Positions 1 to 7,276 of a DNA stretch of 20,119 bases are shown here, piece by piece. The translations under genes were made by a program, and so were the position numbers. The notes under the pieces are model-generated. The model did no database searches. It worked only from the letters and a program-made list of their open reading frames with translations, and was not told where the DNA came from. Position 1 is the first letter of the stretch, and each line of letters starts with the position of its first letter. The DNA is from CAYJAD01 sp964371195 (GTDB taxonomy: Bacteria > Desulfobacterota > Desulfovibrionia > Desulfovibrionales > Desulfovibrionaceae), in NCBI GenBank assembly GCA_964371195.1, contig CAYJLD010000041.1:1-20119 (forward strand). The letters are read 5' to 3'.

Positions 1-10
1 AAAATTAGGC

Positions 11-45
11 ATAAAAAATGGGCTTAGATTTTTACATCTAAGCCC
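11..45 (-). terminator. Rho-independent terminator of tRNA-Phe
   Basis: A perfect 10-bp inverted repeat (arms 20-29 and 36-45, GGGCTTAGAT and its complement) encloses a 6-nt loop. Read on the minus strand it is followed by a T-rich run (complement of 13-18). It starts 13 nt after the tRNA CCA end, so it ends the tRNA transcript. Confidence 0.85.
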
Positions 46-57
46 TTGAAATTTTAA

Positions 58-133
<76 letters not shown>

Positions 134-187
134 GACAAAGAGGTTTTTACAGAAAGAGAAGCTTTTTAGCAAGCTTTTTTTTCAAAA

Positions 188-196
188 ATTATAACA
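188..196 (-). promoter_or_regulatory. Extended -10 promoter, probably for tRNA-Phe
   Basis: The minus strand carries TGTTATAAT, a consensus -10 hexamer (188-193) preceded by the TGn extension, just after the motB stop codon. Transcription would start near 181, about 48 nt before the tRNA. No good -35 is visible, as expected for an extended -10 promoter. The call rests on motif and position only. Confidence 0.45.
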
Positions 197-208
197 TACA
201 GTTTTTAT

Positions 209-916
209 TTAATAAACAACACTGTAAGACATGACTTCTGGACGATGAAAATATAGCTCAACGCGTCTGTTAAGGCTTTTGTTAATATCGCTATCGTCTG
301 GAGCAAATGGACGAGTGTCACCATAAGCTATACTTCTAAGTCTTGTGGGTTTGATACCTTGGTCAATTAAATAGCGCACCACGGCAGCAGCACGCGCGCC
401 GGAAAGCTCCCATACAGAAGGGTAGGGCGCTGACAATTCATCAGCTGAGGCATGACCTCGCACCACCAAGTAAAGATTGTATTCAGCTAATATCGCTACA
501 GCATCTTCCATAATTAATTTGGCAGTATCTGTAAGAGTAGCCGATCCTGCCTTAAACATTAGGCCAGAATGGACACGTAATTGTACTCCCACATCATCGG
601 CACTTACACCTGAAGAGTCTTGTGGTACTGCATCTGCCATGAGCATTTGTTTTATTTTTTGAGCTATGGCATAGTGCGCTTTTTCTGTTTCAGAAATGCT
701 TTGTGTTCTAGTATCAATCTTATCAGTATTTTGTATGAATGGATTATTAGTTACAGGTGAGGTTGCACCTGTTTCCATATTGCTTTCTCCGGCAAAATAG
801 GCAGCAAGACCAGCCTTAGTTTCTGGTGGGGCCATATTTAGCACCCAAAGCAGTAAAAAAAACGCCATCATAGCCGTTACAAAGTCGGCATAGGCTACTT
901 TCCAAGCACCACCCAT
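209..916 (-). CDS. motB: Flagellar motor stator protein MotB
   Basis: This 235-aa protein is the peptidoglycan-anchored half of the proton-driven flagellar stator. It begins with the MotB signature GGAWKVAYADFVTAMMAFF; Asp11 matches the conserved proton-carrying Asp at the start of the single membrane helix (about 12-28). A plug/linker region follows, then an OmpA-like peptidoglycan-binding domain (about 105-225) with VVRGHAS and the ELSGARAAAVVRYL helix. The cytoplasmic N-terminal tail is shorter than in many MotB proteins, but no upstream in-frame start fits, and GAGGAG lies just before this ATG. It starts 34 nt after motA and is surely co-transcribed with it. No other flagellar genes lie nearby. 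Confidence 0.93.
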   Translation of the reverse strand: MGGAWKVAYADFVTAMMAFFLLLWVLNMAPPETKAGLAAYFAGESNMETGATSPVTNNPFIQNTDKIDTRTQSISETEKAHYAIAQKIKQMLMADAVPQDSSGVSADDVGVQLRVHSGLMFKAGSATLTDTAKLIMEDAVAILAEYNLYLVVRGHASADELSAPYPSVWELSGARAAAVVRYLIDQGIKPTRLRSIAYGDTRPFAPDDSDINKSLNRRVELYFHRPEVMSYSVVY

Positions 917-950
917 ATATTCTCCTCAAGTGTCAATACTATTATAAATA

Positions 951-1799
951 CTACTTGCCTTTAAGCGCTTCTTCCATTTCAGAAAAAGTGGGCCTAAATG
1001 GATTTGGTATTGCCCGTCTACCATATTCCACTGCCATAAGCGGTGTAGAGCCACGAATAGCCGCTGCCACAGCTTCCTTGATGGCATTATAATAAAAATG
1101 CTCTTCATGGGCATGGTTTTCAAGCTTAGCACCCATAGGGCCAAAAACACCATAACAAAATAAAATACCAACAAATGTACCTACCAAGGCTGCTGCAATA
1201 TAGTGCCCAAGTACCTCTGGTGGCTCATTAATTTTACTCATGGAGAGTACAACACCAAGTACGCAAGCAACAATTCCCATACCAGGCATGGACTCTGCCA
1301 TATGTGTAACGGCATGGGCTGGAAGTAGTTCTTCTTCATGCATGGTGTGCATATCAATGGCCATGAGGCTATCGATATCTGATGGGTCACCAGTGGTTAA
1401 ATAAACACGAAGTGTATCACCAATAAAGGTAACTGTTCTGGTTGAGCTTGAAATCGTAGGAAATTTATTGAAAATGGCGCTGGATTCTGGTTTTTCTACG
1501 TCACTTTCAATACTAATAACACCTTCGCGATGCATTTTAGAAAATAGTGCATAGAGTAGAGCTAGTGTTTCTAGATACTTATCCTTACTAGAACCTGGAT
1601 CACCAAAAATATGTTTTAGGCTTTTTACAATGAGTTTCCATGTGTATTTTGTTTGAGAACCAAAAAAAGCCCCCATACAAGCGCCAAGAATAATAATATA
1701 TTCAGCTGGTTGAAATAATATTAGGAAGTCGCCCTTAGCCATAGCATATCCAGAGACCACACTTCCCATTACAATGAGTAAACCAATAACTATATACAT
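951..1799 (-). CDS. motA: Flagellar motor stator protein MotA
   Basis: This 282-aa inner-membrane protein forms the stator channel with MotB. There are two N-terminal membrane helices, a cytoplasmic loop rich in charged residues, and two C-terminal helices. The third begins in SMPGMGIVACVLGVVLSM, whose Pro matches the conserved proline of MotA; the fourth contains ALVGTFVGILFCYGVFGPM. I chose ATG at 1799 rather than the in-frame TTG at 1832. The protein then starts directly with the first helix (MYIVIGLLIVMG), as usual for MotA. GGGAA sits just upstream, and the sigma-28 promoter at 1840-1866 would begin transcription near 1834, leaving no leader for the longer form. Confidence 0.93.
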   Translation of the reverse strand: MYIVIGLLIVMGSVVSGYAMAKGDFLILFQPAEYIIILGACMGAFFGSQTKYTWKLIVKSLKHIFGDPGSSKDKYLETLALLYALFSKMHREGVISIESDVEKPESSAIFNKFPTISSSTRTVTFIGDTLRVYLTTGDPSDIDSLMAIDMHTMHEEELLPAHAVTHMAESMPGMGIVACVLGVVLSMSKINEPPEVLGHYIAAALVGTFVGILFCYGVFGPMGAKLENHAHEEHFYYNAIKEAVAAAIRGSTPLMAVEYGRRAIPNPFRPTFSEMEEALKGK

Positions 1800-1839
1800 A
1801 TTATTCCCAAAAAATTGTTTTTTAGCCTGCAATGTTTAA

Positions 1840-1866
1840 ATATCGAAAAAAATAAAAAAATCTTTA
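1840..1866 (-). promoter_or_regulatory. Sigma-28 (FliA) promoter for motAB
   Basis: On the minus strand TAAAGATT (1866-1859) and TTCGATAT (1847-1840) are separated by 11 nt. The FliA consensus is TAAAGTTT-N11-GCCGATAA, so 12 of 16 positions match with exact spacing, including the CGATA core. It lies about 40 bp upstream of the motA ATG. FliA control is normal for stator genes. Confidence 0.65.
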
Positions 1867-1969
1867 GACTTGGGGTAAATTAAGTTATTTTTGTTAAGTC
1901 TTTCTTATTAACTAAAATATACATTAAACAAAGAGTTGCAATACTTGTGCTGTAAATTGTTCATTAACC

Positions 1970-1997
1970 CAAGTTTAGATATAGCGCAAGTTTAGAT
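1970..1997. repeat. Tandem direct repeat CAAGTTTAGAT in the motA upstream region
   Basis: CAAGTTTAGAT occurs at 1970-1980 and again at 1987-1997, a 17-bp period, in the spacer between the HEAT-like gene and motA. The first nine bases recur at 8826-8834, upstream of rpoN in the same orientation. It may be a pair of protein-binding half-sites; function is unknown. Apart from this and the FliA promoter I see nothing in 1800-2029. Confidence 0.4.
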
Positions 1998-2029
1998 TTA
2001 TCAAGATCTTGGACCATTTTTTGTGAATA

Positions 2030-2734
2030 TTAAAATGATTTAAGTACATCCTTAGTAAGCTCTAACACATCATACTCATTAAGCTTCCCATCTTCAAAAA
2101 TACTGCATGTAGTTGCATCAAATTGGCTTTGTGTTAAGCGGCGTAAAAAGGGGACAACCTCTAAAGGCTCTAGCATATCCTTAGGAAATTTTGCCAATGC
2201 CCAAGCTGCAAGACCACGGCAGGCTATGTCTACATCTTCTAAGCCACGAATAAGCCATGGTATTGCACGCATACAGAGTTCTGGACGCGCCATAACTAAA
2301 CGCCCAACACTCCAAAAACAAGAACGGCGCAAAATATCATGATCACAAAAATTATCATCGCGTCCTGTATCCATAATATATGATAGCAATACAGGATGAA
2401 ATTCCTTCGCCATACGCGTATTATGCACAAGTGTTTCGGCAAAGGCTTCTGGTATACCCCAGCCAATGTTACCAGATTCTTCATTCATTTGCCACATGAA
2501 CCGCCGTATGAGATTGCGCGCATCTTCAGCTTTTTCTTCACTAAGCTTATTAATACAAATTCCAAGCGCTCTGGCTGCCTTATGGGTCATGGAGTCACCA
2601 AGCAAAAGAAATGAAAACAACGGCCCAGCGGCTTCACGTGGATTTAATTGAGCTATATCTTCAAGGCGTTCTTCCCAATTTTCAGCTTCTAGCCATTGGC
2701 GTAATATCTTTTTATAATTGCGTAAACGTCCCAT
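2030..2734 (-). CDS. HEAT-like repeat protein, probably DVU0298 family
   Basis: This is a 234-aa soluble, helix-rich protein without a signal peptide. The first half pairs amphipathic helices (for example EAAGPLFSFLLLGDSMTHKAARALG, given here by its start at about residue 34). The centre and C-terminal half hold HEAT-like units such as RRSCFWSVGRLVMARPELC and GLAAWALAKFP. I recognise it as resembling the conserved DVU0298-type hypothetical protein of Desulfovibrio; this is recall, not a search. HEAT-like units usually form scaffolds, and no catalytic motif is visible. AGGAG lies 5 nt before the ATG. It is divergent from the class V aminotransferase and has no clear terminator. Confidence 0.75.
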   Translation of the reverse strand: MGRLRNYKKILRQWLEAENWEERLEDIAQLNPREAAGPLFSFLLLGDSMTHKAARALGICINKLSEEKAEDARNLIRRFMWQMNEESGNIGWGIPEAFAETLVHNTRMAKEFHPVLLSYIMDTGRDDNFCDHDILRRSCFWSVGRLVMARPELCMRAIPWLIRGLEDVDIACRGLAAWALAKFPKDMLEPLEVVPFLRRLTQSQFDATTCSIFEDGKLNEYDVLELTKDVLKSF

Positions 2735-2865
2735 ACATGCTCCTTTTAATGGTATATTTGTAACTTATAGTGTTCTTTATAGTTTTTCAAGATTATTTTT
2801 CTTTACCTTTTAGGCCTGTGCATGTAATTATTTTGAAGCGAAATTTAATTTATGGGGAATTTGTA

Positions 2866-3981
2866 ATGACAAAAGATTTTTTAGATGGCCTTAAGCCAAC
2901 CTTACTTATGGGCCCTGGTCCTTCTTGTGTGTCAGATCCTGTTTATGCAGCTCTTGCAAAGCCAACTATTGGGCACCTAGATCCATACTTTGTAGAAATT
3001 ATGGATGCAATCAAAGAGCAATTACGCCAAGTGTTTAATACACATAACAGCCTTACCATGCCCATGTCTGGTACAGGTTCTGCTGGTATGGAAACTTGCT
3101 TTGTAAACTTGATAGAAAAGGGTGATAAAGTCCTTGTGTTAACCAATGGTGTTTTTGGTAAGCGTATGCAAGATGTTGCAGCACGCTTAGGCGCTAATGT
3201 TGATGCTTTGGAAGTTACTTGGGGTGAGCCTGTATTACCTTCAGAAGTAGATATTAAGCTTAGTAGCGGTCAATATGATATAGTCGCTCTTGTACATGCT
3301 GAAACATCTACTGGTGTAGTATCTGACGCTGCGGCCATTGGTAAGATGGTACATAACCATGGTGCTTTATTCATTCTCGATTGTGTAACTAGCCTCGGTG
3401 GTATGCCAGTGGAACTTGATGCTTGGCATGTGGATGCAGCATATTCTGGTACACAAAAGTGCCTTTCTTGCCCTCCAGGGCTTGCACCCATTAGTTTTTC
3501 TGCCAGAGCAATGAAAAAACTTCAAGAGCGTAAAAGTAAGGTTCCTAATTGGTACTTAGACTTATCACTCATAGCTTCATATTGGGAAGGCACAACTCGC
3601 ACCTATCATCACACTGCACCTATCAATATGGAATATGCTCTTTATGCAGCCCTAAAGCATGTTTTAGATGAAGGTTTAAGTAATGTGTATGCTCGTCACA
3701 GAGAAATGCATAAGTTGCTCGTGGATGGACTTGATAAGCTTGGTTTAGAAATGTTAGTAAAGCCTGAGTATCGCTTGCCTATGTTAAACTCAGTAAAAAT
3801 TCCTCAAGGTGTTGATGAAGCAGCCATTCGTAGCCGCTTGTTAAAGGAATTTAATATTGAAATAGGTGCAGGATTAGGCCCACTAGCCGGTCAAATTTGG
3901 CGCATTGGTCTTATGGGTCATACAGCTTATAAACATAATGTTGAGCGAGTGCTAGAAGTTCTTGCTAAGGTATTAAAATAA
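2866..3981 (+). CDS. Class V PLP-dependent aminotransferase (alanine/serine-glyoxylate type)
   Basis: This 371-aa enzyme is of the type that moves amino groups between alanine or serine and a 2-oxo acid such as glyoxylate or pyruvate. LLMGPGPSCVSDPV near the N-terminus matches the family opening, MSGTGSAGMET binds cofactor phosphate, HAETSTGV and LDCVTSLGG follow, and SGTQKCLSCPPG contains the lysine expected to form the Schiff base with PLP. The length matches this family. I chose ATG at 2866 because GGGGAA lies 7 nt upstream and the protein then begins at the usual place; the in-frame GTG at 2770 adds an unconvincing 32-residue leader. It is monocistronic, with a strong terminator 45 nt downstream. 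The actual substrate cannot be read from sequence. Confidence 0.88.
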   Translation: MTKDFLDGLKPTLLMGPGPSCVSDPVYAALAKPTIGHLDPYFVEIMDAIKEQLRQVFNTHNSLTMPMSGTGSAGMETCFVNLIEKGDKVLVLTNGVFGKRMQDVAARLGANVDALEVTWGEPVLPSEVDIKLSSGQYDIVALVHAETSTGVVSDAAAIGKMVHNHGALFILDCVTSLGGMPVELDAWHVDAAYSGTQKCLSCPPGLAPISFSARAMKKLQERKSKVPNWYLDLSLIASYWEGTTRTYHHTAPINMEYALYAALKHVLDEGLSNVYARHREMHKLLVDGLDKLGLEMLVKPEYRLPMLNSVKIPQGVDEAAIRSRLLKEFNIEIGAGLGPLAGQIWRIGLMGHTAYKHNVERVLEVLAKVLK

Positions 3982-4026
3982 AATATTAAATTAACAAATA
4001 CCCTTAGGGCTTTTGTTATTAGCCTG

Positions 4027-4059
4027 AAAATCCCACTTTTAATTGAGTGGGATTTTTTT
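4027..4059 (+). terminator. Rho-independent terminator after the aminotransferase
   Basis: The stem AAAATCCCACT (4027-4037) pairs with AGTGGGATTTT (4046-4056) around an 8-nt loop, and the T run continues to 4059. The A run on the other side lets it also act weakly on minus-strand transcripts coming from the PTS genes. Confidence 0.85.
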
Positions 4060-4113
4060 GTGAACGAAAACCTCCCGCTAGGCTGGTGGATTCTTACTTT
4101 GCAATATTTTTGT

Positions 4114-4755
4114 TTAGTATATTAAAAATACGAGCATAGTGGCGAGGAGTAAGATTATATATATTTTTTTGGTCCTAAGGGTAAGTAAAGCTCCCAAAAG
4201 TCCCGCAGCATAGAGTATGGTCCAATTAAATTGTGCAATGGTAGGCAAAAGCTGGTTTGAGCTTAAAATACTAAAAAGATAGTATAGTCCAAAAAATAGC
4301 ACTAAATAAAGTAGCGCATATATCCAAATAGATTGGCTAAGGGATTTATAAATTACATATTTGGGATGTAAACCTATTTGTGGATTTTTGGTCCATTGCT
4401 CAACTTGATGAATATAAGCATTATTGTGTTTTCTTTGCCATAGTTCAATACCTCTAACACTATAGGCAAAGCCTAGGCATATTAATAAGGGCAAAGCAAA
4501 TTGGCTTGGTGTTGGCCAAGCAAAAATTAAAATAAAAGGATATGCTAATAAAAAGGACAGGGTTGCGGAAGGAGGTATAATTGCCCCAAGGCGTAAAACA
4601 TCTAACCAAAATAGCTCAAACACTATGCCAAGACTTAGGCTAAATTCTAAATTATCAGTAAAAAATCCTAAAAAAATAGCAGCCACGAGAGGGCGATCAA
4701 AAAAACCTATACTAATACTACATCGAGCAAGACTTGTAAGGACAAAAAAAAACAT
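4114..4755 (-). CDS. PTS mannose/fructose/sorbose-family EIIC, 5' end frame-shifted
   Basis: This frame gives 213 aa of a polytopic membrane protein of the ManY/EIIC type. Evidence is the motif DRPLVAAIFLGFFTDNL, the VFELFWLDVLRLGAIIPPSA segment that recalls the EIIC core, and several C-terminal helices ending in FLIY. The natural start appears to be ATG at 4790, overlapping the EIIB stop. It reads MNYDVMSLAAIGCFF but runs into TAG after a run of nine T (complement of 4744-4752). One extra T would join it to this frame as a protein of about 224 aa. As sequenced, translation must use ATG 4755 with a poor ribosome site, or slip. No EIID gene follows. Confidence 0.75.
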   Translation of the reverse strand: MFFFVLTSLARCSISIGFFDRPLVAAIFLGFFTDNLEFSLSLGIVFELFWLDVLRLGAIIPPSATLSFLLAYPFILIFAWPTPSQFALPLLICLGFAYSVRGIELWQRKHNNAYIHQVEQWTKNPQIGLHPKYVIYKSLSQSIWIYALLYLVLFFGLYYLFSILSSNQLLPTIAQFNWTILYAAGLLGALLTLRTKKIYIILLLATMLVFLIY

Positions 4756-4779
4756 CCTATGGCTGCAAGAGACATTACA

Positions 4780-5232
4780 TCATAATTCATGTAGACCTCG
4801 AGGTTTTTCAGTGGGTATAGCACGAAAATCTAATAAATATTTTTTATTTATATCTTCTAAAAAGTTATATTCATCCTCTGTTACGGCCACATGAGGTAGT
4901 AGTTGTTTTTTATTTGCTCCAAAGTGTAAATTGCCAATATTTATACGTGGGATTACAAGGTCAAAAGTTAAAATATGTTTTAAATCTGCACAGTTTTCAA
5001 GTACCACTAACGTTTTTTCATGAATATTATCTAATAAGCTAGGCAGCTGACCCAAGGTTATAAAGGAAACTATGATCTGCTTTGGTATGGCTAAGCTAAC
5101 AATTTGCTGACGTAAATGATCTTTAGCAAGTTCATCGTTGGCAACTATTAAACGCTTGGCTTGCAAAAAGGGAAGCCATGCTTCAATAATTTGCCCATGA
5201 ACTAGGCGATTATCTACACGAAATAACGGCAT
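4780..5232 (-). CDS. PTS mannose/fructose/sorbose-family EIIB
   Basis: This 150-aa cytoplasmic phosphocarrier takes phosphate from EIIA and would pass it to sugar bound by EIIC. The active-site motif RVDNRLVHGQI puts the phosphorylated histidine at His12, exactly where the ManX/LevE-type IIB domain has it. The rest (LIVANDELAKD, LVVLENCADLKHI, INIGNLHFG) matches the family. It starts 2 nt after the EIIA stop, with its ribosome site inside the end of EIIA (TTAGGAAAA). Its own end overlaps the presumed EIIC start by 11 nt, so the three genes are translationally coupled. In this context it may signal as well as transport. Confidence 0.9.
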   Translation of the reverse strand: MPLFRVDNRLVHGQIIEAWLPFLQAKRLIVANDELAKDHLRQQIVSLAIPKQIIVSFITLGQLPSLLDNIHEKTLVVLENCADLKHILTFDLVIPRINIGNLHFGANKKQLLPHVAVTEDEYNFLEDINKKYLLDFRAIPTEKPRGLHEL

Positions 5233-5234
5233 AA

Positions 5235-5654
5235 TTATTTTCCTAACATGCTCGCAGCTGCCACAATACCATTTTTCCCTGCATCTTCGGCAATTTTTGA
5301 AAGTTCATGTAAAGGCTTGGTGCGCGAGGAAAAAACTTTTAAAATCATAGGAAGGTTTACGCCAGTAATGACTTCAACATTATACTTGGCAAGTAGTGCT
5401 AAACTAATATTGGTGGGAGTGCCACCAAACATATCGGTTAATACAATAACTCCAGCACCTTGATCTAGACGTGAAGCAGCATCTTCAAGACGGCTTACTG
5501 TATCACTAACTTCAAAAGCTGCATCAATGCTAATGGATGTACAATCCGTAAGTGACCCTAAGATAAACTCTGCTGTACGTAGCAGGGTGTCGGCATAATC
5601 ACCATGGGCTACAATAATAATGCCTACTTGGGGTGAGTTATCATCTTGACTCAT
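5235..5654 (-). CDS. PTS mannose/fructose-family EIIA
   Basis: This is a 139-aa single-domain EIIA that accepts phosphate from HPr. VGIIIVAHGDYADTL carries the phosphorylated His17, and VIVLTDMFGGTPTNIS is the second conserved loop of the mannose-family IIA fold. AAGGAG lies 7 nt before the ATG. It follows rapZ by 25 nt in the rpoN-hpf-rapZ-PTS cluster. No EI or HPr gene is in the window. The linkage to rpoN and rapZ suggests a regulatory PTS output, as with PtsN in other proteobacteria, though this is a mannose-type IIA and not PtsN. Confidence 0.9.
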   Translation of the reverse strand: MSQDDNSPQVGIIIVAHGDYADTLLRTAEFILGSLTDCTSISIDAAFEVSDTVSRLEDAASRLDQGAGVIVLTDMFGGTPTNISLALLAKYNVEVITGVNLPMILKVFSSRTKPLHELSKIAEDAGKNGIVAAASMLGK

Positions 5655-5679
5655 GTTTTACTCCTTATATAAAAATAAA

Positions 5680-6567
5680 TTAACCTAGGCTTAGGTGCCT
5701 ATGCTCCAGTGAAGTGGCATAGCCTGCCTGTTTTATAACTTTGCACATATGTTCTGCTGTTGCTACCGAGCGGTGCCTTCCACCAGTACAGCCAAGAGCA
5801 ATGGTTAATCTGTAACGCCCTTCTCCTGCAATATGTTCAAGGGTTAGCAACATAAATTCAATAAATTTTTGTAAAAATTCTTGCTCTGATTTTTTTTCAA
5901 AAATATAGTCCACAATGGCAGCATCTTGCCCAGATAAAGGGCGTAAGGTTATGTCAAAATATGGATTTGGCAAGAAGCGTAAATCAAAAACAAAGTCCGC
6001 TTCCTTGGGAATACCATATTTAAACCCAAATGAAACTATATTTACTTTAAGAATGTGCAAAGTACGCCCAAGCTTACCCCAACGCTCTTGTAAGGCTCTG
6101 CGTAAATCATGAATGGAAAACTTGCTTGTATCAATAATCATATCTGCCATTTGCCTGAGAGGTGCAAGTAATTTTTTTTCTGATTCGATGGCTAACTCAA
6201 GGCCCATACCTTGTCTTTCAAAAGGGTGTGGACGCCTAGTTGTGGCATAGCGGCGCATAAGTTCACTTTCTTGCGACTCTAGAAAAATAATACAAGGTTC
6301 AATATTTTGAGCTAAAATATCTTGCATGGCTTTGCTCAAATCATCAGCAAGGCTTGTGCTGTGTAAACTTATGCCAATGGCAATACCATTGAAGTGGTGC
6401 ATGGAATCATGTTTTATGAGACTAACCATTTGGTGCACTAAAGAAATTGGCAAACCGTCAATAGTGAAATAACCTAAGTCTTCAAATACTTGTAAGGCTG
6501 TGCTCTTGCCAGCACCAGAAATGCCTACAATAATAAAGGCTTTTAGTGTTATCTTTTCAGTTGACAT
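5680..6567 (-). CDS. rapZ: RapZ, nucleotide-binding RNase adapter protein
   Basis: This 295-aa protein of the RapZ (YvcJ/YhbJ) family has an N-terminal P-loop (GISGAGKS, residues 15-22) followed by DLGYFTIDGLP, a middle SFGFKYGIPKEAD block (179-191), and the C-terminal GCTGGRHRSV block (259-268) that is diagnostic of the family. In E. coli RapZ binds RNA and glucosamine-6-phosphate and directs RNase E to the small RNA GlmZ; whether that role holds here is unknown. Length is normal. It sits between hpf and PTS EIIA as in many proteobacterial rpoN clusters. A hairpin terminator lies between hpf and this gene, so its expression may depend on read-through or a local promoter. Confidence 0.95.
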   Translation of the reverse strand: MSTEKITLKAFIIVGISGAGKSTALQVFEDLGYFTIDGLPISLVHQMVSLIKHDSMHHFNGIAIGISLHSTSLADDLSKAMQDILAQNIEPCIIFLESQESELMRRYATTRRPHPFERQGMGLELAIESEKKLLAPLRQMADMIIDTSKFSIHDLRRALQERWGKLGRTLHILKVNIVSFGFKYGIPKEADFVFDLRFLPNPYFDITLRPLSGQDAAIVDYIFEKKSEQEFLQKFIEFMLLTLEHIAGEGRYRLTIALGCTGGRHRSVATAEHMCKVIKQAGYATSLEHRHLSLG

Positions 6568-6581
6568 AGTTCTCTCAAGTT

Positions 6582-6629
6582 AAAAAAGGGCATTTCAAAA
6601 ATTATATAGAATTATTTGAAGTGCCCTTT
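6582..6629 (-). terminator. Terminator or attenuator between hpf and rapZ
   Basis: Arms 6585-6599 and 6615-6629 form a 15-bp stem with one mismatch/wobble, followed on the minus strand by six T (complement of 6582-6587). It lies 39 nt after the hpf stop and 15 nt before the rapZ start. It probably lowers rapZ-PTS transcription relative to rpoN-hpf. Confidence 0.75.
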
Positions 6630-6667
6630 GTATTTTTTATTGATACTTTTGTACCGTAACCTTGAAC

Positions 6668-7201
6668 TTAAATTATTGGATCAATTAAACCATACTCTCC
6701 ATTACTACGCCGATATACTACATTTATACGTTGATTTTCTGCACTTAGGAAAACAAGAAACTCACTGCCCACAGATTCAAGTTGTAAAACTGCTTCATCT
6801 AAGGTCATGGGTTTTGGCTCAAAGCGACGTGTACCTATATTACCATCGTCCACCTCACCAGCAAAATTATAAGTATATACTTGCACTTTGGCATCTCTAG
6901 CTTGCCTATACTGCTTTTTCTGCTTTGAAACATGTTTTTTGATTTGGGACTCTAGCTTATCAAGCACAAGATCAATGGAAGAATACATTTCTTCGGTTTG
7001 CTCAGTGGCAGTAAGTGCTAAACCCTCACCGCTAACACGCACATCACACTTGTGGCGGAACTTATCAAGGCTAAGATGCACTTGTACATCAAGACCAGCG
7101 GCCTTGCCAAAAAAACGTCCTAACTTTTCAAAGCGGCGACGTGCATATTTTTTTAAATGATCTGAAGGTTCAAAGTTCTTGAAAGTGAAGGAAATATTCA
7201 T
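6668..7201 (-). CDS. hpf: Ribosome hibernation promoting factor, long form
   Basis: This 177-aa protein has two domains. The N-terminal RaiA/HPF fold (about 1-100: MNISFTFKNFEPSDHLKKYA, KFRHKCDVRVSGEG, DLVLDKLESQIKKH) binds the decoding site of the 30S subunit. The C-terminal dimerisation domain (about 120-177: EAVLQLESVGSEFLVFLSAE, NVVYRRSNGEYGLIDP) pairs ribosomes into inactive 100S particles in the long form. AAGGAG lies 7 nt before the ATG, 75 nt after rpoN. Its place next to rpoN is conserved in proteobacteria. Confidence 0.96.
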   Translation of the reverse strand: MNISFTFKNFEPSDHLKKYARRRFEKLGRFFGKAAGLDVQVHLSLDKFRHKCDVRVSGEGLALTATEQTEEMYSSIDLVLDKLESQIKKHVSKQKKQYRQARDAKVQVYTYNFAGEVDDGNIGTRRFEPKPMTLDEAVLQLESVGSEFLVFLSAENQRINVVYRRSNGEYGLIDPII

Positions 7202-7276
7202 CTAGTTCTCCTTAGTTCAAGGTCAACACAAAATTGTGTGGACACCCACCATTGCCATGCTAAATGTTCTTGAAGC

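Noticed and set aside
1800..1832. TTG start giving a longer MotA
   Set aside because: The FliA promoter would start transcription at about this codon, and MotA normally begins with its first membrane helix.
2770..2865. GTG start and 32-residue leader of the aminotransferase
   Set aside because: ATG 2866 has a good ribosome site and begins where the family begins; the leader has no targeting character.
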